Positions 11,820 through 23,160 of a DNA stretch of 64,000 bases are shown in pieces. Under the pieces are notes generated by a model that did no database searches, was not told the DNA's origin, and saw only the letters and a list, made by a program, of their open reading frames with translations. The position numbers were made by a program, and so were the translations under genes. Origin of the DNA: Chaetorhynchus papuensis (lineage: Eukaryota; Chordata; Aves; Passeriformes; Rhipiduridae). The stretch's first letter is position 1. Every line of letters starts with the position of its first letter. The stretch is taken from NCBI GenBank assembly GCA_013396525.1, contig VWYX01000857.1, forward strand, positions 173,352 to 237,351, read 5' to 3'.

Positions 11820-12200
11820 TTGTAGCACACAAAATATTAAGTGCCGAGGAAGAGTTAACTAAAGTAAATGGGGTTGAAATTTCTGCAAAAAGAATGATGT
11901 ACTGTACCTATGCATTTTATAGCACGAGGTAAGTAGTTTAATGTCTCAGCCAATATCAAACACTTCATTTGCAAATCTTAGTGTGCTGGGCTCCCTGGTG
12001 ATTTGTGTAATAAAATGGGATGGTTAAAGGGCATGTCCTTGCATTGACTATTCCTTCTAAATTTGAAGGGCCCAGCCGTTATGTAAATATTTACTATAAT
12101 TAACTGCTGGAGTTCACTAGTTCCTAGTTTGCAAGGGTTGTCTGAAGTTACTGTTATCCATAGGCAGGGAGATGCTATCTGTAAATAGTCACTTTTACCT
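11820..12200. other. candidate conserved non-coding element
   Basis: Complex AT-rich sequence without repeats. It includes a perfect 10-bp palindrome ATTTGCAAAT at 11,967-11,976 (POU/octamer-like), GTTAACTAAAG, TGTAATAAAATGGG, and a run TATGTAAATATTTACTATAATTAA near 12,080 with forkhead- and homeodomain-type cores. It resembles a developmental enhancer, but conservation is not testable here. Confidence 0.3.
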
Positions 12201-13780
12201 TACCACGTCAGAGTGTGGCGGAAGGGAAGATTTGCCTTCGTTCCACTTGTCACACTTGACCACAGTCATAACCACCCTGTTTTAGTATCCACTTGCTGTC
12301 AGTACCTCACTGTAGGCAGTCTAATTGGTTTGTGGATTATCCATAAGAAGTAGGAAGTAGGAACTGCCCTTGTGCATAACAGCCTGAGCTGGACTCTGTC
12401 CGTGTGCTGTGAGGACACAGCTATCTGCTTCCAGACCAAAAGGGACCTAGACACCATGTGTCCCCAGAGTGCTCAGTCTGTACCACTAATCCCTGCAAAC
12501 CCACGATGGTTTTGTAGGCAGGACTATTGGGGTGTCTCTGCATTGTGTCCACAAACCCCCAGATTTGGGCTGGAGGACGGAGGTACTGCACAAAGCCAGC
12601 TCAAACCCAGACAGGTTAAATAGCTTCATCTCGTACGGGCACAGCTGCACCCAGGCTGTTTCCTGGAGAGTCACTTGGATACCTCTGCTTGGTGCTCCGC
12701 AGAGCTCTGCAGCACCTCACCTCACTGAGAGGCTGTGCTCTTTCGAGCCACAGTGCCAGCAAAGGCCAGTGCTGATGGGGCTCATGGGGTGGCCTGGAGC
12801 CCAGAGCGCAGCCCACGGACACCTGGGAGCTCGTGCTAACCCAGGTCTGGCAGGAGTAGCCCCAAGCCAGAGCTAATGAGCTCTGCTGGATCTGACCAAT
12901 TCTTTGAGGACCGTCTCAGCTGTCTTCATGTCATGCAGACTAACATATTCGGAGGATTCTCATTACTTATGTTTCTTCATTGCCTGGGGTGCTCCAGCCC
13001 CTCTGACTGCACTGCTCTGTAAAAAAAGAGAAAGAAATCAATCTTGAGCTTACAGGTGGAAACAGGAGAGGCAGGGAAGGCCAAAGGGTAGCAGATGTTG
13101 CATGCGGTGCCACGCTTTTCTTTGCACTGCATGCCAAAACATTCTGGCTGTGCTTTTTATTCCCTTATTCTCCCTTAAAATCTCGTTTGACGCATTTGGC
13201 TGCTACGCTGCACTGGTATATATGTGTGGGCTTCTGGAGCTGTCTTGGAATCTATGCCCGGGAGGAGGAAGGAGTCTTTAAAAATTAATACTGCGAGGCA
13301 GCTTTAGTGGCAACGTTGGCAGCGCAAACGGAATCGCTAGCAGGGAGAGCCCGGCATCTGCAGCAGGGAGCAGGACCCGTGGCTCTGTGCCAGCAGAGGT
13401 GACACAATCTCACATCCGCTGAGAGGAAAACTGCCTGCAAGCAACATCGGTGTTTGACCCTTCTGTGAAGCTGTGAGGGTGAAGGCTCTGAAAATAACCA
13501 CTAAAATGCCCCTTGCCTGCCCCCCATGATAGAGGTCCTCTCTCGGTCTCATCTGCTGTGAGATCAAACACCCAACAGCCTTTCCTGGCGTGCTTTTGCT
13601 CCCCAATGTGTGCCACAGTGCCTGGGAACACAGGCTGGGCTGGACTACACAGTCCTTTTCCGAACACAGTATCATCTGGCTTTAGTAGTCTGAAGGATTT
13701 AGATCTTGGCCCTCTCTCTACCTCACGTTCAAACCTTCCCTCTGTGGCTGGACACCAAGCCTAGAGCAGCGGTTTGGCCC
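12201..13780. other. unique non-coding sequence with a CpG-bearing patch near 13.2-13.35 kb
   Basis: No gene recognised. Around 13,190-13,350 several CpGs cluster (TGCTACGCTGC, CTATGCCCGGG, ACTGCGAGG, CAACGTTGGCAGCGC, AAACGGAATCGC) next to a TATATATG run at about 13,217. This could be a minor promoter or an enhancer; nothing further supports a transcript. Confidence 0.4.
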
Positions 13781-13798
13781 TGCAGCTGCAGCTGCAGC
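13781..13798. repeat. (GCAGCT)3 palindromic hexamer repeat
   Basis: Three near-perfect copies of GCAGCT, each unit being largely self-complementary (CAGCTG E-box cores). Short simple repeat. Confidence 0.8.
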
Positions 13799-13962
13799 CG
13801 TGGGCGATGTCTGTGCTGTGCTAACACTTGCTCTTGCTTTGGCCAGCCCTGTTTATTTTTTTCCAGCTGCAGGTGCCCTTTGGCTTAGTGGATGGGGTCA
13901 GTGCTGCGAGCAGGGCTGCCTGGGAAGGCAGGAGGAACGTGACCACTGTTTTTTCCATTTCC

Positions 13963-14010
13963 TTTTTTTTTTTTTTTTTTTTTAATCTCAGACTTTATTA
14001 AAGCTTCTAG
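13963..14010 (-). other. possible 3' end of a processed retrocopy or transcript (AATAAA + A21)
   Basis: On the minus strand an AATAAA hexamer (plus-strand TTTATT at 13,993-13,998) is followed 10 nt later by 21 consecutive A (plus-strand T at 13,963-13,983). This is the geometry of a polyadenylated mRNA end inserted in the genome. A 10-bp match TTTCCATTTC occurs beside the tract (13,952-13,961) and again at 14,690-14,699 and could be a weak target-site duplication, but it is T/C-rich and may be chance. No coding sequence is recognisable between. Confidence 0.3.
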
Positions 14011-14990
14011 CATTTCATCTCAAATACATCTAGAACACCTTTAGCAGTCCTGGCATGCAGCTAAAGCACAGGGACATTGAATTGTCTGTCTAAAGGATTT
14101 TGGCTGCTGTGACCCCTGCATGTCTGATGACTAGGCTGCGGAGGGAGACGCGGTTTTATGACATTAAATATTAACAGCTGGATATTAATAATGAAGGCTG
14201 ACAGCTCCTTTCCCAGTTCTTGAGGTTGTTTCTCCCCCAGCTGCAAGTCCAGCAGGATTTGTGTTTTTTCACTGCTTGAGCATTATGGTCAGGGCCCCCT
14301 GATCCCAAGGGGTCAGGGGAGGTAAGAACAGTAACACGGAGGTGTCAGTGCTGTGAACAGGAGTCGTCGCTGCCTGGCTGGGCCCGGCACTGCACGGGCT
14401 CTGGCTGCCTCTGGTTCACCTTGTCACGCCATGCTGATTGGAAAGCAATTTGCCATTAAAGGCAGAGAAAATGTAGGAGGTTAATAATAAAACAGGGCGG
14501 GGGGAAAAAGTGGCATTGGGAGACCTAGCAGCAGATCCTTCGTGCATTGCTTGAAGCCAGAGGAGAATAAGCTATTCCAACAAGTTTGTGCTTTATTGGT
14601 GTCTGGCCTGTGCAAATAATGCAGTCAAAATTTTCATACCAAGCCCTCCAAAATCACATTTTTCTCTCTTCCTTCCTCCTTTCCATTTCTTGTCGTCAGC
14701 TGTAGCTTCTCCCCAGCCTAGGACAGCTGAAGTGCTGCTCCAGTGTGCAGCTATATCAGTCTCGTTCCTAAGATAATTTACAGGAGACGTTACTGCACAG
14801 GACAGACGATTCCCTCCCACCAGCAGCACCACCACAGCTGAGGAAAGTCATGTCTATAGCTCAGATCAGGTGGCTGGAGGATAGAGGAACACAAGTCCTT
14901 TCTTGAACTCGTGACCCTCAGTCCCTGCCCTGCAATGTGCTAAATGTTGCTGAAAAGTCACCTCAGAGGAATCTGAACAGGGCTTTATTT
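14011..14990. other. unique sequence, possible body of the retrocopy
   Basis: If the polyA tail at 13,963 belongs to a retrocopy, its body would lie here on the minus strand. I see no open frame resembling a known protein. The 61-codon minus frame at 14,061-14,246 is unconvincing. The stretch 14,420-14,500 is AT-rich and regulatory-looking (GATTGGAAAGCAATTTGCC). Confidence 0.35.
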
Positions 14991-14999
14991 GAATAAAGA

Positions 15000-15300
15000 A
15001 ATATGGCACAGAGCACACAATGGTTGCTAATAAATCACAGGTTGGTTTTATTTCGCTAGTGCAACTCTGCCTTATTTTTTTCTGTATTGGACTTTTCTCC
15101 AAATTACATTTTCCCAGTTGTGCACTTTTGTTCTTTTTACTATGTGACAAATGGAGGTGCTGTTTATTATTTATTCTTTGGCTTTAATGTTGTGCAAGCT
15201 AGATCAATTCAGTTTTTGATAAATAAGTCTGCTTTTTGCAGAAATTACCTAGTTGGATCAGTACTCTTTTGTTCTTTCTCTGCAAAGGCTGACCTTTAAC
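15000..15300. other. candidate conserved non-coding element, T-rich
   Basis: AT-rich, non-repetitive sequence with an ATTTCGC element, several TTTATT and TAAAT cores, an ACAAATGG site and a ATAAATAAG-like forkhead core. Texture only; no family or gene identified. Confidence 0.25.
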
Positions 15301-18240
15301 CCTGTCTACTCTACGGTGAAACTCCATTTATCCAGACCACTTTTAAACTCTGTCTTGGTCAAATCTAGACCATGTCCTCTACTCTGACCCCTGTATCAAA
15401 TACCAGCCTAGTACCCTTTTATGGAAATAATACCTAATGTTCCCCATGCCCATAGTTAAACAGAGTGAACTGTTTCTTTGGATTGACAATTTTACTTGGA
15501 GTAAAACTCAGTTTTCTTCTGAGTAAAAGTAACTTACAGAATATTGCTAAAAATACATGCAGGGAGAGCAGGACAGAAGGTTTGGGCTGCATGAGGTATA
15601 CCTGGGCCATCTTGTGAGGTGCTGGCAATGAAGAGACACCTTGGAAGAAGGTAAGGATGCTTTCAGCTTCTTAACTCTTCTGTGTGGTAAGGTCTGCCTT
15701 CAGTTTGATATTTTCTCACATCTGAACACAACTGTGTTTCCTGTGTTTTTTGATAGAACATTAGACATGGATTTGGGGTCAGTCAGAAAGCAAAAAGCAT
15801 TTTGGTAGTTTACCTGTTGTCTGTATTTGAATTACTGTGCTTATAGTAATGCTGAGTCCAATCAGTATAAAATCAGAAGTCTAGTTTATCCCTGGGTCAT
15901 GAGATAAAAAATCTTGGTGAGGAAGAGGGTATCTCTCTAGTTTTTGAAACATTAAGGTTCACAAAATCAGAAACCTCTATGAGACAGACAAGAAGACACA
16001 AAGAAGTGTATCTGGAAAAGAGACCAAGGGGACATTCTTGTATACCCAAATCTTGGAATACAGGCTTTAAAGAGTATTGGGTATCACAGGGTCTTTGATA
16101 AAATTACGGGACTTAGCGACACAGGGGTTAAAATTGATCCTAATTTGCTCTTGCCTGCACCTAAAGCCAAGATTTGTTCAGTTGTAGTGATTTTTTGGTG
16201 GTGATCAAGGTCAAACACAGTTACGTGCTGTAGTAAGACTCATCCTATGGGCTTTTTTCTTCTGTATTTTCCAACCATGTACCTGTATCCTATCTGGAAG
16301 AGGTATACGCTGTAATGAAATAAGCACTGGCTTCACCAGCTCTCTCTAAAAAGAAGGCCTTGGCTGTGGCCTGACAGGGATGAGTGTACTGGGGAGGAAG
16401 AGCTTTTGGAATTCTGACCGCAGATTGTGCCTTTCCACTTAGCTCGAGGGATTCTCTCCCCACCCACCTCTTTCCTTAAGCAGCAAGAGGCTGTGTTCCT
16501 TGCTGGCAGGAGCAGTCTAGAGCGTGTTCCCTGGAGGCAGAAGTGGCAGAAGAAGCAGGATGGAGAGCGTGGGTGAGGATGATACCCAGCCCTGGTGAGA
16601 CTTTTGTTGGAGAACTCAGCCACAGTAGTAGAAACCCTGTGAGGGAGGGGATGATAGGGTCCTAGGGGACTCATGGCAGTCCCTGGGGAGGACAGGAGGA
16701 AGGGGACAAATAGTCTGATCCTTCCCTACCTAGGACAGCAGTGTTTTTATGGGAAAACCCCTGAGACTGTGCTGCTCTTGGTCAAGAAGATTGGCAGGGA
16801 GGACAGGTGCTGGAGCAAAAGCAGTTTTAAAATTAAATGAGATGGAATGTCTCTGTAAGGAAAGCACCCTGGCTCAAATCAGTGTGAAGCCAGGGAAACC
16901 CAAGGGCCTTCAAAACAGAGGGTGACAGAAGTTTCTTGCAACCCTGTATCTCCAAAAGCTGCCTCTGCTGTGGTTCAGGATGAGCAATGGCAGCTCCAGG
17001 AGCTGTGTTAGAGGGTCTTGCCCTATGATCAGAGGCAGGATCGGTCTGCAGGGAAGGGGTGGTCTCCTTCCTCCCAGCCTGAGACATTTCACTCGCCTGT
17101 GTGCAGTGGGTGCAAACGTTTTGATGCCCAGGGGCTGAAAGAGTGCAGGCACCATGTTATAGAGGCAAAGGGACACAGGGATCATGCATCAAGAGATGGC
17201 TGTTCTGGATTTCTGTTCCAGTGGCTGGAGGTTAGGGATGAGAGGCAAGGGGAAGCTAGACGTGTTTAATTGCCTGTAACTAATCAGGCATGTACACTCA
17301 TCCTTCCCCTCCTCGTTCCTCTGAAGAAGTGCCCCCTCAGATTCTCTCCTGATTCCTGTGGAGCCAGCGATGAGGCAGCTGATACAGACATGGACACTGA
17401 AGTGCAGAGTACCCCTGGCCTCGTGCTCAGTCCCTGCAGTCAGACTGGATCATTAGGACCGGCACCATCAGGATGGTCATCCTTTCTGTGCCCTATCAGC
17501 AAAATGAACAGCAGCTTTGACAAACCCCAGGAATCATTAGGAGAAGGACCTAGGTCTATTTCTCATGAAATCATGTAGTACTGCTGTGGCAGAGTGCTTT
17601 ACCGAGACCCTGAGGTGGGAAAAGGATGTAGGATGAAGGGATGTTTGTTCGTAGCAGGAGCTTAAAATGATGTGCAGTGAGTTCCTTCACACATAATACT
17701 GGTTTTGAGCATCTTGGCACCTGGATTTCAGTGGAAATAATTAACTTTGACAAACTAGAAATTTTAAATCAAGTTGGACAGAGGTAATTTTGGATAAAAT
17801 GGGAGCTGTTCTTCACAGGGAAAATGTTGATGGCCCAATTCCCAGTCCTTGTAGTGACAGCGAGCAAAAGGCAATTAAGAAAAAATCTGGGGAAAAGCTC
17901 ATGGCACCCATTCACTTATTTAGCTGCTCCTCTAAAAAAATCAGTTTCTCAGTAGAAGGGATGCCTCCTCAGCATGCACACCTTCCTCAGGAGCCTGGCA
18001 CCACTGCTGCTGCCTGGCAGCTCCTAGCAGGAGAGGGAAACTGCATGGAATGAAGCAGTGGGCAAATCTCTGTGCATCCTCTCCAGTTTTGAGCTGGCTG
18101 CTCTTCTGAGTCACTGTGCTGGGGAGGCTGAACCCCTGGGCTTAGAGCAGTGATCACGATCCCCGATTTAGGGCGAGACTCTGGCTTAGAGAGAGACACG
18201 AAAAGCAAACACACAGCGCTGCCCTAGGGAGCCCGGTTGG
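15301..18240. other. unique non-coding sequence, nothing recognised
   Basis: Ordinary sequence. Frames at 16,333-16,674 minus (113 codons) and 17,270-17,578 plus (102 codons) have no family signature. No LINE, SINE or LTR landmarks are visible. Confidence 0.5.
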
Positions 18241-20935
18241 TTGGCAGCATTAGCAGTGAGGTGGCTATATTAGCATTTTAATCAAATAACTAGATATCCT
18301 AGAATTATATGTTTGAATCTCTGTAGGCTAAACATAGCTTCAGAGGCAAATAATTTCCATGTAATTTTAGGGTGGAGAATGTCCTTTGGGTAACAGCTGC
18401 CTGCTCTGCATGGGCATTAAAAATCCTGTGGCACTTTATTGAAAGCAGAGGTTTGTCTCAGAGGCCTTGCTTAAAACATCCCTCAGCGTGCTGGCTGTCT
18501 GCCCGGCTGCAGTCCTGACACCCAGGAGGGCGTGCAGCTCGGGGGGAGATACTGCAGCTCCTGTTCCCCGTATTGTTTGTAGGGTGCCATGGGAGCCGTG
18601 ATACAAACACGGCACAGCTTGCCCAGGTCACAGCAGGAGTGACCTCACTGGCACCGGGCTGAGCATATTTGCTTATGTGGTACAGAGGGTGCCCAGACCC
18701 TGGGAAGAGTGAGATCTTTGAGGACAGGAGAACAGATTGCCCAGTCACAGGCTGGCCCAAATCCTGCCCCATCAGCAATATCCAGTGGCTTGTTCTGCTG
18801 ACCTGGGGCAGGCCACTGGTCCCTGCAGTGCACACGCATCCACAGGCCCAGGTCCAGTGTGAAAGATTTTCAGGAGAGCTTCCAGACTGTGCTAGAACTG
18901 ACCACACAGATTCCTTTCTTTTTTTTTTCCTGTTTTTTTTCGTAACGTCAGAGATTAAAAGAAAGTTCTAATGATAAACCATCTGGAATAGGTTTCTTTT
19001 CAAAAGAAAAGAATGAAATAGATGTGAGTTGGCAGGAGCTTTCAGAGAGATTTCCCCCACCCCCCTCTGTTTATATATTATGCAGAGAACTCTACAGGAA
19101 AATGGGATAGATGAAGTTGAGCATTTCATGACAAGTTGTCACATTCTGTGCATAAATTTCTCTAAAGTGTTAGGCACCAGTGGTGGGAGGAGATATTAGG
19201 TCACTCAGTGCTAATCCTGGAAAGTTTAGGGGACTTTGCATGTCCTTTGAGAGCGTCCCTTTTATGGAACAAACATCACCTGTTCGGAATTATTCCTTCA
19301 TGTTGCATATAATCCATCCATTTATTTGATAGAAGTACTCATAAAACCCCAGAAATGACCCAACAACACTCCCAATACTAATAACCAGTCCTATCCTGCT
19401 GTTCATTTTTTGTATCTTCCTGCTTTCTACTGCATGAAGTAATGAAGAACTAAAAGTAATAATCAGTCTGTTTTCTTCTGAAAAGCACATTACAAATACT
19501 AACCTTAATTCCTCTTCTGCCTGTTTTCAGAAGGTTAAACATAATTTTCTTTTGGAGGATTTAAGTACCCGCGGTGCATTTGAAGGGTTTTGAGTGACAG
19601 ATGTTAAGAACCTCTGAACATCTGAGTCCTATTAACTACTCCCCAGGTTCATGTGAGGGACATACCAGAACCAGCATCAGAATTTGGATGGTCCCAGCTC
19701 CAAACTCTGGTCTAATCACCCCTTTCTCTTTAGGATGCTGTTCTTAGATGATGGCAGAAGGGCATCACATTTCTGATGACTCAGCATCTGCAGGGGAGGC
19801 TTGCTTTAGGTCACAGCTCTTCTGCAGTTATAAGCTCCTGTATTACTCTAGCATTACTCCTGCATGGCATCATCGTCTTTGATCCCTGGGAAGAGGGTAA
19901 TACTGGATCAAGTACTGCTATAGGGGGTTAGTGGGAAAAAAATTGATTTTTTTCCTCTTAGCAGTGTTAGGACACAATTTCAGCCTCTAATTTCTCATAC
20001 CCCTTTCCTTCACCCCTCTATTTCATGAAAACCTTTCATGAAAGCAATAGTCTTTCTGAAGGTGTGTTTGGAGTGTTATTGCTTAAGCCCGCAGGGAGAG
20101 CACATCCCTCACATAAATTGTGCTTGATGGTGAATCTGGACAGTGTTCATACTGTGGCACAGGCACTGTCCAGGTGCAGGTGTGAATTGCTGAGGTCTCC
20201 AAACCTGCACTTTGCCCAGACATTTTTAGTGGTACCCTCAGAAAACAGTAAGTACGGATAAAACTTAGAGCACGGCTCTGTGGAGCCCAGGACATATTTC
20301 CCTCTGACTCTATAAAACCCCTGCCAGGTAGAAATGCCCTGATTAAACCTCACTGTTGTAAGTGCCCCCTCCACAGCCTGCCCAGCTGTGGAAAAGGAGT
20401 AGGGGACTGCCAGGAGCATGTACCACCTGGTGCACTGAGCCTTTCCTTGGTGAGAACAAGTGCTCCAATCAGCCCAGAACCGAAGCCAAATCTCCTTGGT
20501 CAACTGGTTGGCTCCCATTCTGGCCTCAGTCATAGTATTAAACCTACACCCTGTTCCCTGCCCTGCTGTATTGCCTAGGTGAGGAGGAAAGGAGAAACTT
20601 TGTTTTCATTCCCTTGAGAGTAATTAGAGATTGGTGTGGGGGGAAGGGCTCATCCAGACAGTAACGGGGGTTATTGTGTTTCATAACTGCATCTAACCAA
20701 GGATGTGCTGTGCGGAATTCGGAGTCAACAAGAGTCTCTGGTATCAGGGTCAAGTCAGTACACCCTCTGTAACCAAAGTAATGCACCTCAGAACGATACC
20801 TGTGTGGGAGAGAGGACTGGGTGGCCCCTCAGATTTCATCTCTGAGGAGCCTGGTGAGGTATTGCTCACCAGCATACACAGCAGTCCTTTCCACATCTGA
20901 ACTCCTGGTGCTACATTTTCTCTTCGCATAGGGCT
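18241..20935. other. unique non-coding sequence, nothing recognised
   Basis: Includes an AT-rich patch at about 18,250-18,370 and a T-rich low-complexity run near 18,918-18,941. The 149-codon minus frame at 18,458-18,907 runs through GC-richer sequence and has no recognisable domain. Confidence 0.5.
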
Positions 20936-20939
20936 TATG

Positions 20940-21320
20940 AAGAATGCAAGTGGTCAAGATTTCCTCCTCCTTTTTAAAGATCACGTTTAATTTTTCTTTT
21001 TTGCTCTAATGATTTAGATGAAATATTTAAGCTCACTGCTGCAAATCCCCCTGGGGCACCTGCCAGGAGGTTGTGAAATCTGGGTGAGGGATGGTGGAGG
21101 GGGTGCACTGTTAATTACCGGCGGTTGGCAACCCCCTAACACTTCAGCTCACGCTCTTGTCGACGGCTCTGAGGTCTGGCTTTTCAGGAGCCGATTCATG
21201 CAGGCATTTGGAAATAGCCGGACGCTGGCAGCAACTCCCACTCTGACAGAAGAGACCATGACAGCCAGCAGCCAGTTTAATAGGTTGCTGCAGCCAGCGA
21301 AGTCCTCCGGTGAGGAGCAG
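20940..21320. other. candidate conserved non-coding element with CpGs in AT-rich context
   Basis: AT-rich start (TTTTTAAAGATCACGTTTAAT, GCTCTAATGATTTAG) passes into a CpG-bearing block (TTAATTACCGGCGG, TTGTCGACGGC, AGCCGGACGC, AGCGAAGTCC). Isolated CpGs surviving in an otherwise CpG-poor region suggest constraint or hypomethylation. This is inference. Confidence 0.3.
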
Positions 21321-22440
21321 TGAAGTGAAGAAAAACAAAGATCATTCCAGCCACTGCCACAGCAGACAACAGTTGAGAGCAAAGAATCGTTTTATTGCAT
21401 ACGGAGGGGGGGAATGAGGAAAAGAAAAGAGAACGAGATGGCATTTTTTTTTTTTTACAGATAAGGGTTTAATGGTTTCTTTCCTTTTCCCCCTTCCCAT
21501 TAAATGGGATAAAAATACACAGAAAGAGAATTCCACAGATTTTTTATTCTCACTGTAAGAAAAGCCGGCGCAGCTGAAGCTTCTTCCTCACATTAAGTTT
21601 TCAGAAGGGAAGTCAGTTCCCCTTTCTCTGGCTCCTCATAGCAGCATTTTTCTGGCTCCAGCAACCTAATAGGTTGATTGCTGAGCCTCTTCTGTTTCAA
21701 TTACTTTTGATTGATTCTCAGGTCCATGTCAGCCACTCGGTGCAGCCACCATCCCAGGAACAAATCTGCAGCAGCTGAAGATGAAAATAGCTTCCATGAC
21801 CACTTAAAAGGGGAGTTCAAGCATCTTTTCTAAGCTTGAGGTTACTGTAGCCTTCCCTCAAAATCATCTCTCTGGCCATCTCTCTGCTCATGATGAGGTT
21901 CCTGTTCCTGATGGTTTGCTGAGCTGTTCTTAGCCTCAGCTAGGAAGGAGGGTGAAAGGAGCTTTAATATCATTAGGCTGCTCAACTTGGAGTTGCTGCA
22001 GGGCACTGATGTTACCCCCCAGGAGAGGGACTCTGGCAGAAGTCCCTATAGGTTTAGGGAGTTGAAGGGACAGGGAGATGTGGGACACAGAGCCTGTAAG
22101 ATGAGTCCTTGGGACTTGTTTTCTTGTTTGAGTATTTACTGTAGGAGCAATGAAAGAGGGAAGGGAGAGAAAGAGAGTTGGGAAAAGGAGTGGAGGTGAT
22201 GGTGACTGGTTCCTCACAGAAACAGGTAGCCTTTGCACTTGCTTTGTACACTTCTGACTCTTTTCTCAGTAGTAGCAGCCCCAAGCCTTCAGACTGGCAA
22301 AAGAGTATTTAGGACAGATCAGAGCTAGTCTGGATTCCTGCATAAATCAGGACAGACAGAGGACGAAAGCAGTCTGGAGAATTGGGGTTATTTGTGTCAA
22401 CAGCAGGATTATATTTCTGTATTTTTAATTTCCTACTGTT
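21321..22440. other. unique non-coding sequence with short homopolymers
   Basis: Contains a T-run near 21,446-21,458 and GA-rich sequence near 22,150-22,195. No gene or interspersed repeat recognised before the CR1 that begins at about 22,445. Confidence 0.5.
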
Positions 22441-22444
22441 GCTA

Positions 22445-23160
22445 TCCAATTCAACCCAGCATGGGAACACAGCATAATTCAGGCTGGGCAGGACCCTGAG
22501 AGGCTCAGAGTAGGGTCATCCTTAGACCAGACCAGGCTGAAACCTCCCAGGATGGAGCCTGCACAGCCTCCTGGGCTGCCTGCTCCACTGCTAGACTGTT
22601 CTCATGGCAATTTTTTCCCCCTTGCATCTAACCCAATCTCTGTTGTTTCAGTTCATGCCTGGTGTCTCCAGTTTTCCTGCCACACAGACCAGTGAACTTC
22701 TCCCTTTTCTTGATGACTTTCTGTAAGTATGGGGGGGCTCATGTTTGCCTTTAGTTGTCAGGGGAATCCCCGGACCTCCCCAGTCTTTGGAAAATGTTAG
22801 AGAGTGATGGTGCAAGGACATGGGCCAACTCTCGTGGCACTCTTGGATGCAACTGTTGAGTCTCATGGACTTGAAGAGACCAAGATCTCTCAGGCAATCC
22901 TTGAGTCAACACCACTCTTCTTGCTGGTAGTTTTCCTCTGTGCCCAGAGCCCCAAAGACCTCGTTGATGAAGAGTGAGATAGAGAAGGCATTGAGTACCT
23001 CAGCCTTCTCTGTGCCCATGCCATTAAATCACTTTCCCTGTTTAGCAGTGGGCCTACATTTCTCTGCTTTGCCTTCTTTGCTACTGTACTGGCAGAAGCT
23101 CTTCTTGTCATCCTTGATGATCCCCCCAAGTGACAACTCCAGGTGAGCTTTGGATCACAG
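22445..23160 (-). repeat. degraded CR1 LINE fragment with reverse-transcriptase remnant
   Basis: On the minus strand, the sequence from about 23,160 follows the ORF2 region of a CR1 non-LTR retrotransposon. A translated stretch NVGPLLNRESDLMA (within 23,129-22,890) followed, after a frame change, by sequence encoding EKA/EVLNAF-like and FSKDWG-like blocks matches the order seen between the endonuclease and reverse-transcriptase domains. Farther on, GGCAGCCCAGGAGGCTGTGC and CTCCATCCTGGGAGGTTTC are landmarks of the 3' untranslated part, so most of the RT core is deleted. Stops and frameshifts make it inactive. It ends without the usual octamer tail. Confidence 0.75.

Noticed and set aside
20077..20090. 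TTATTGCTTAAG, identical to the start of miR-137
   Set aside because: Only 12 bases match, the rest of the mature sequence differs, and no opposing hairpin arm is visible.
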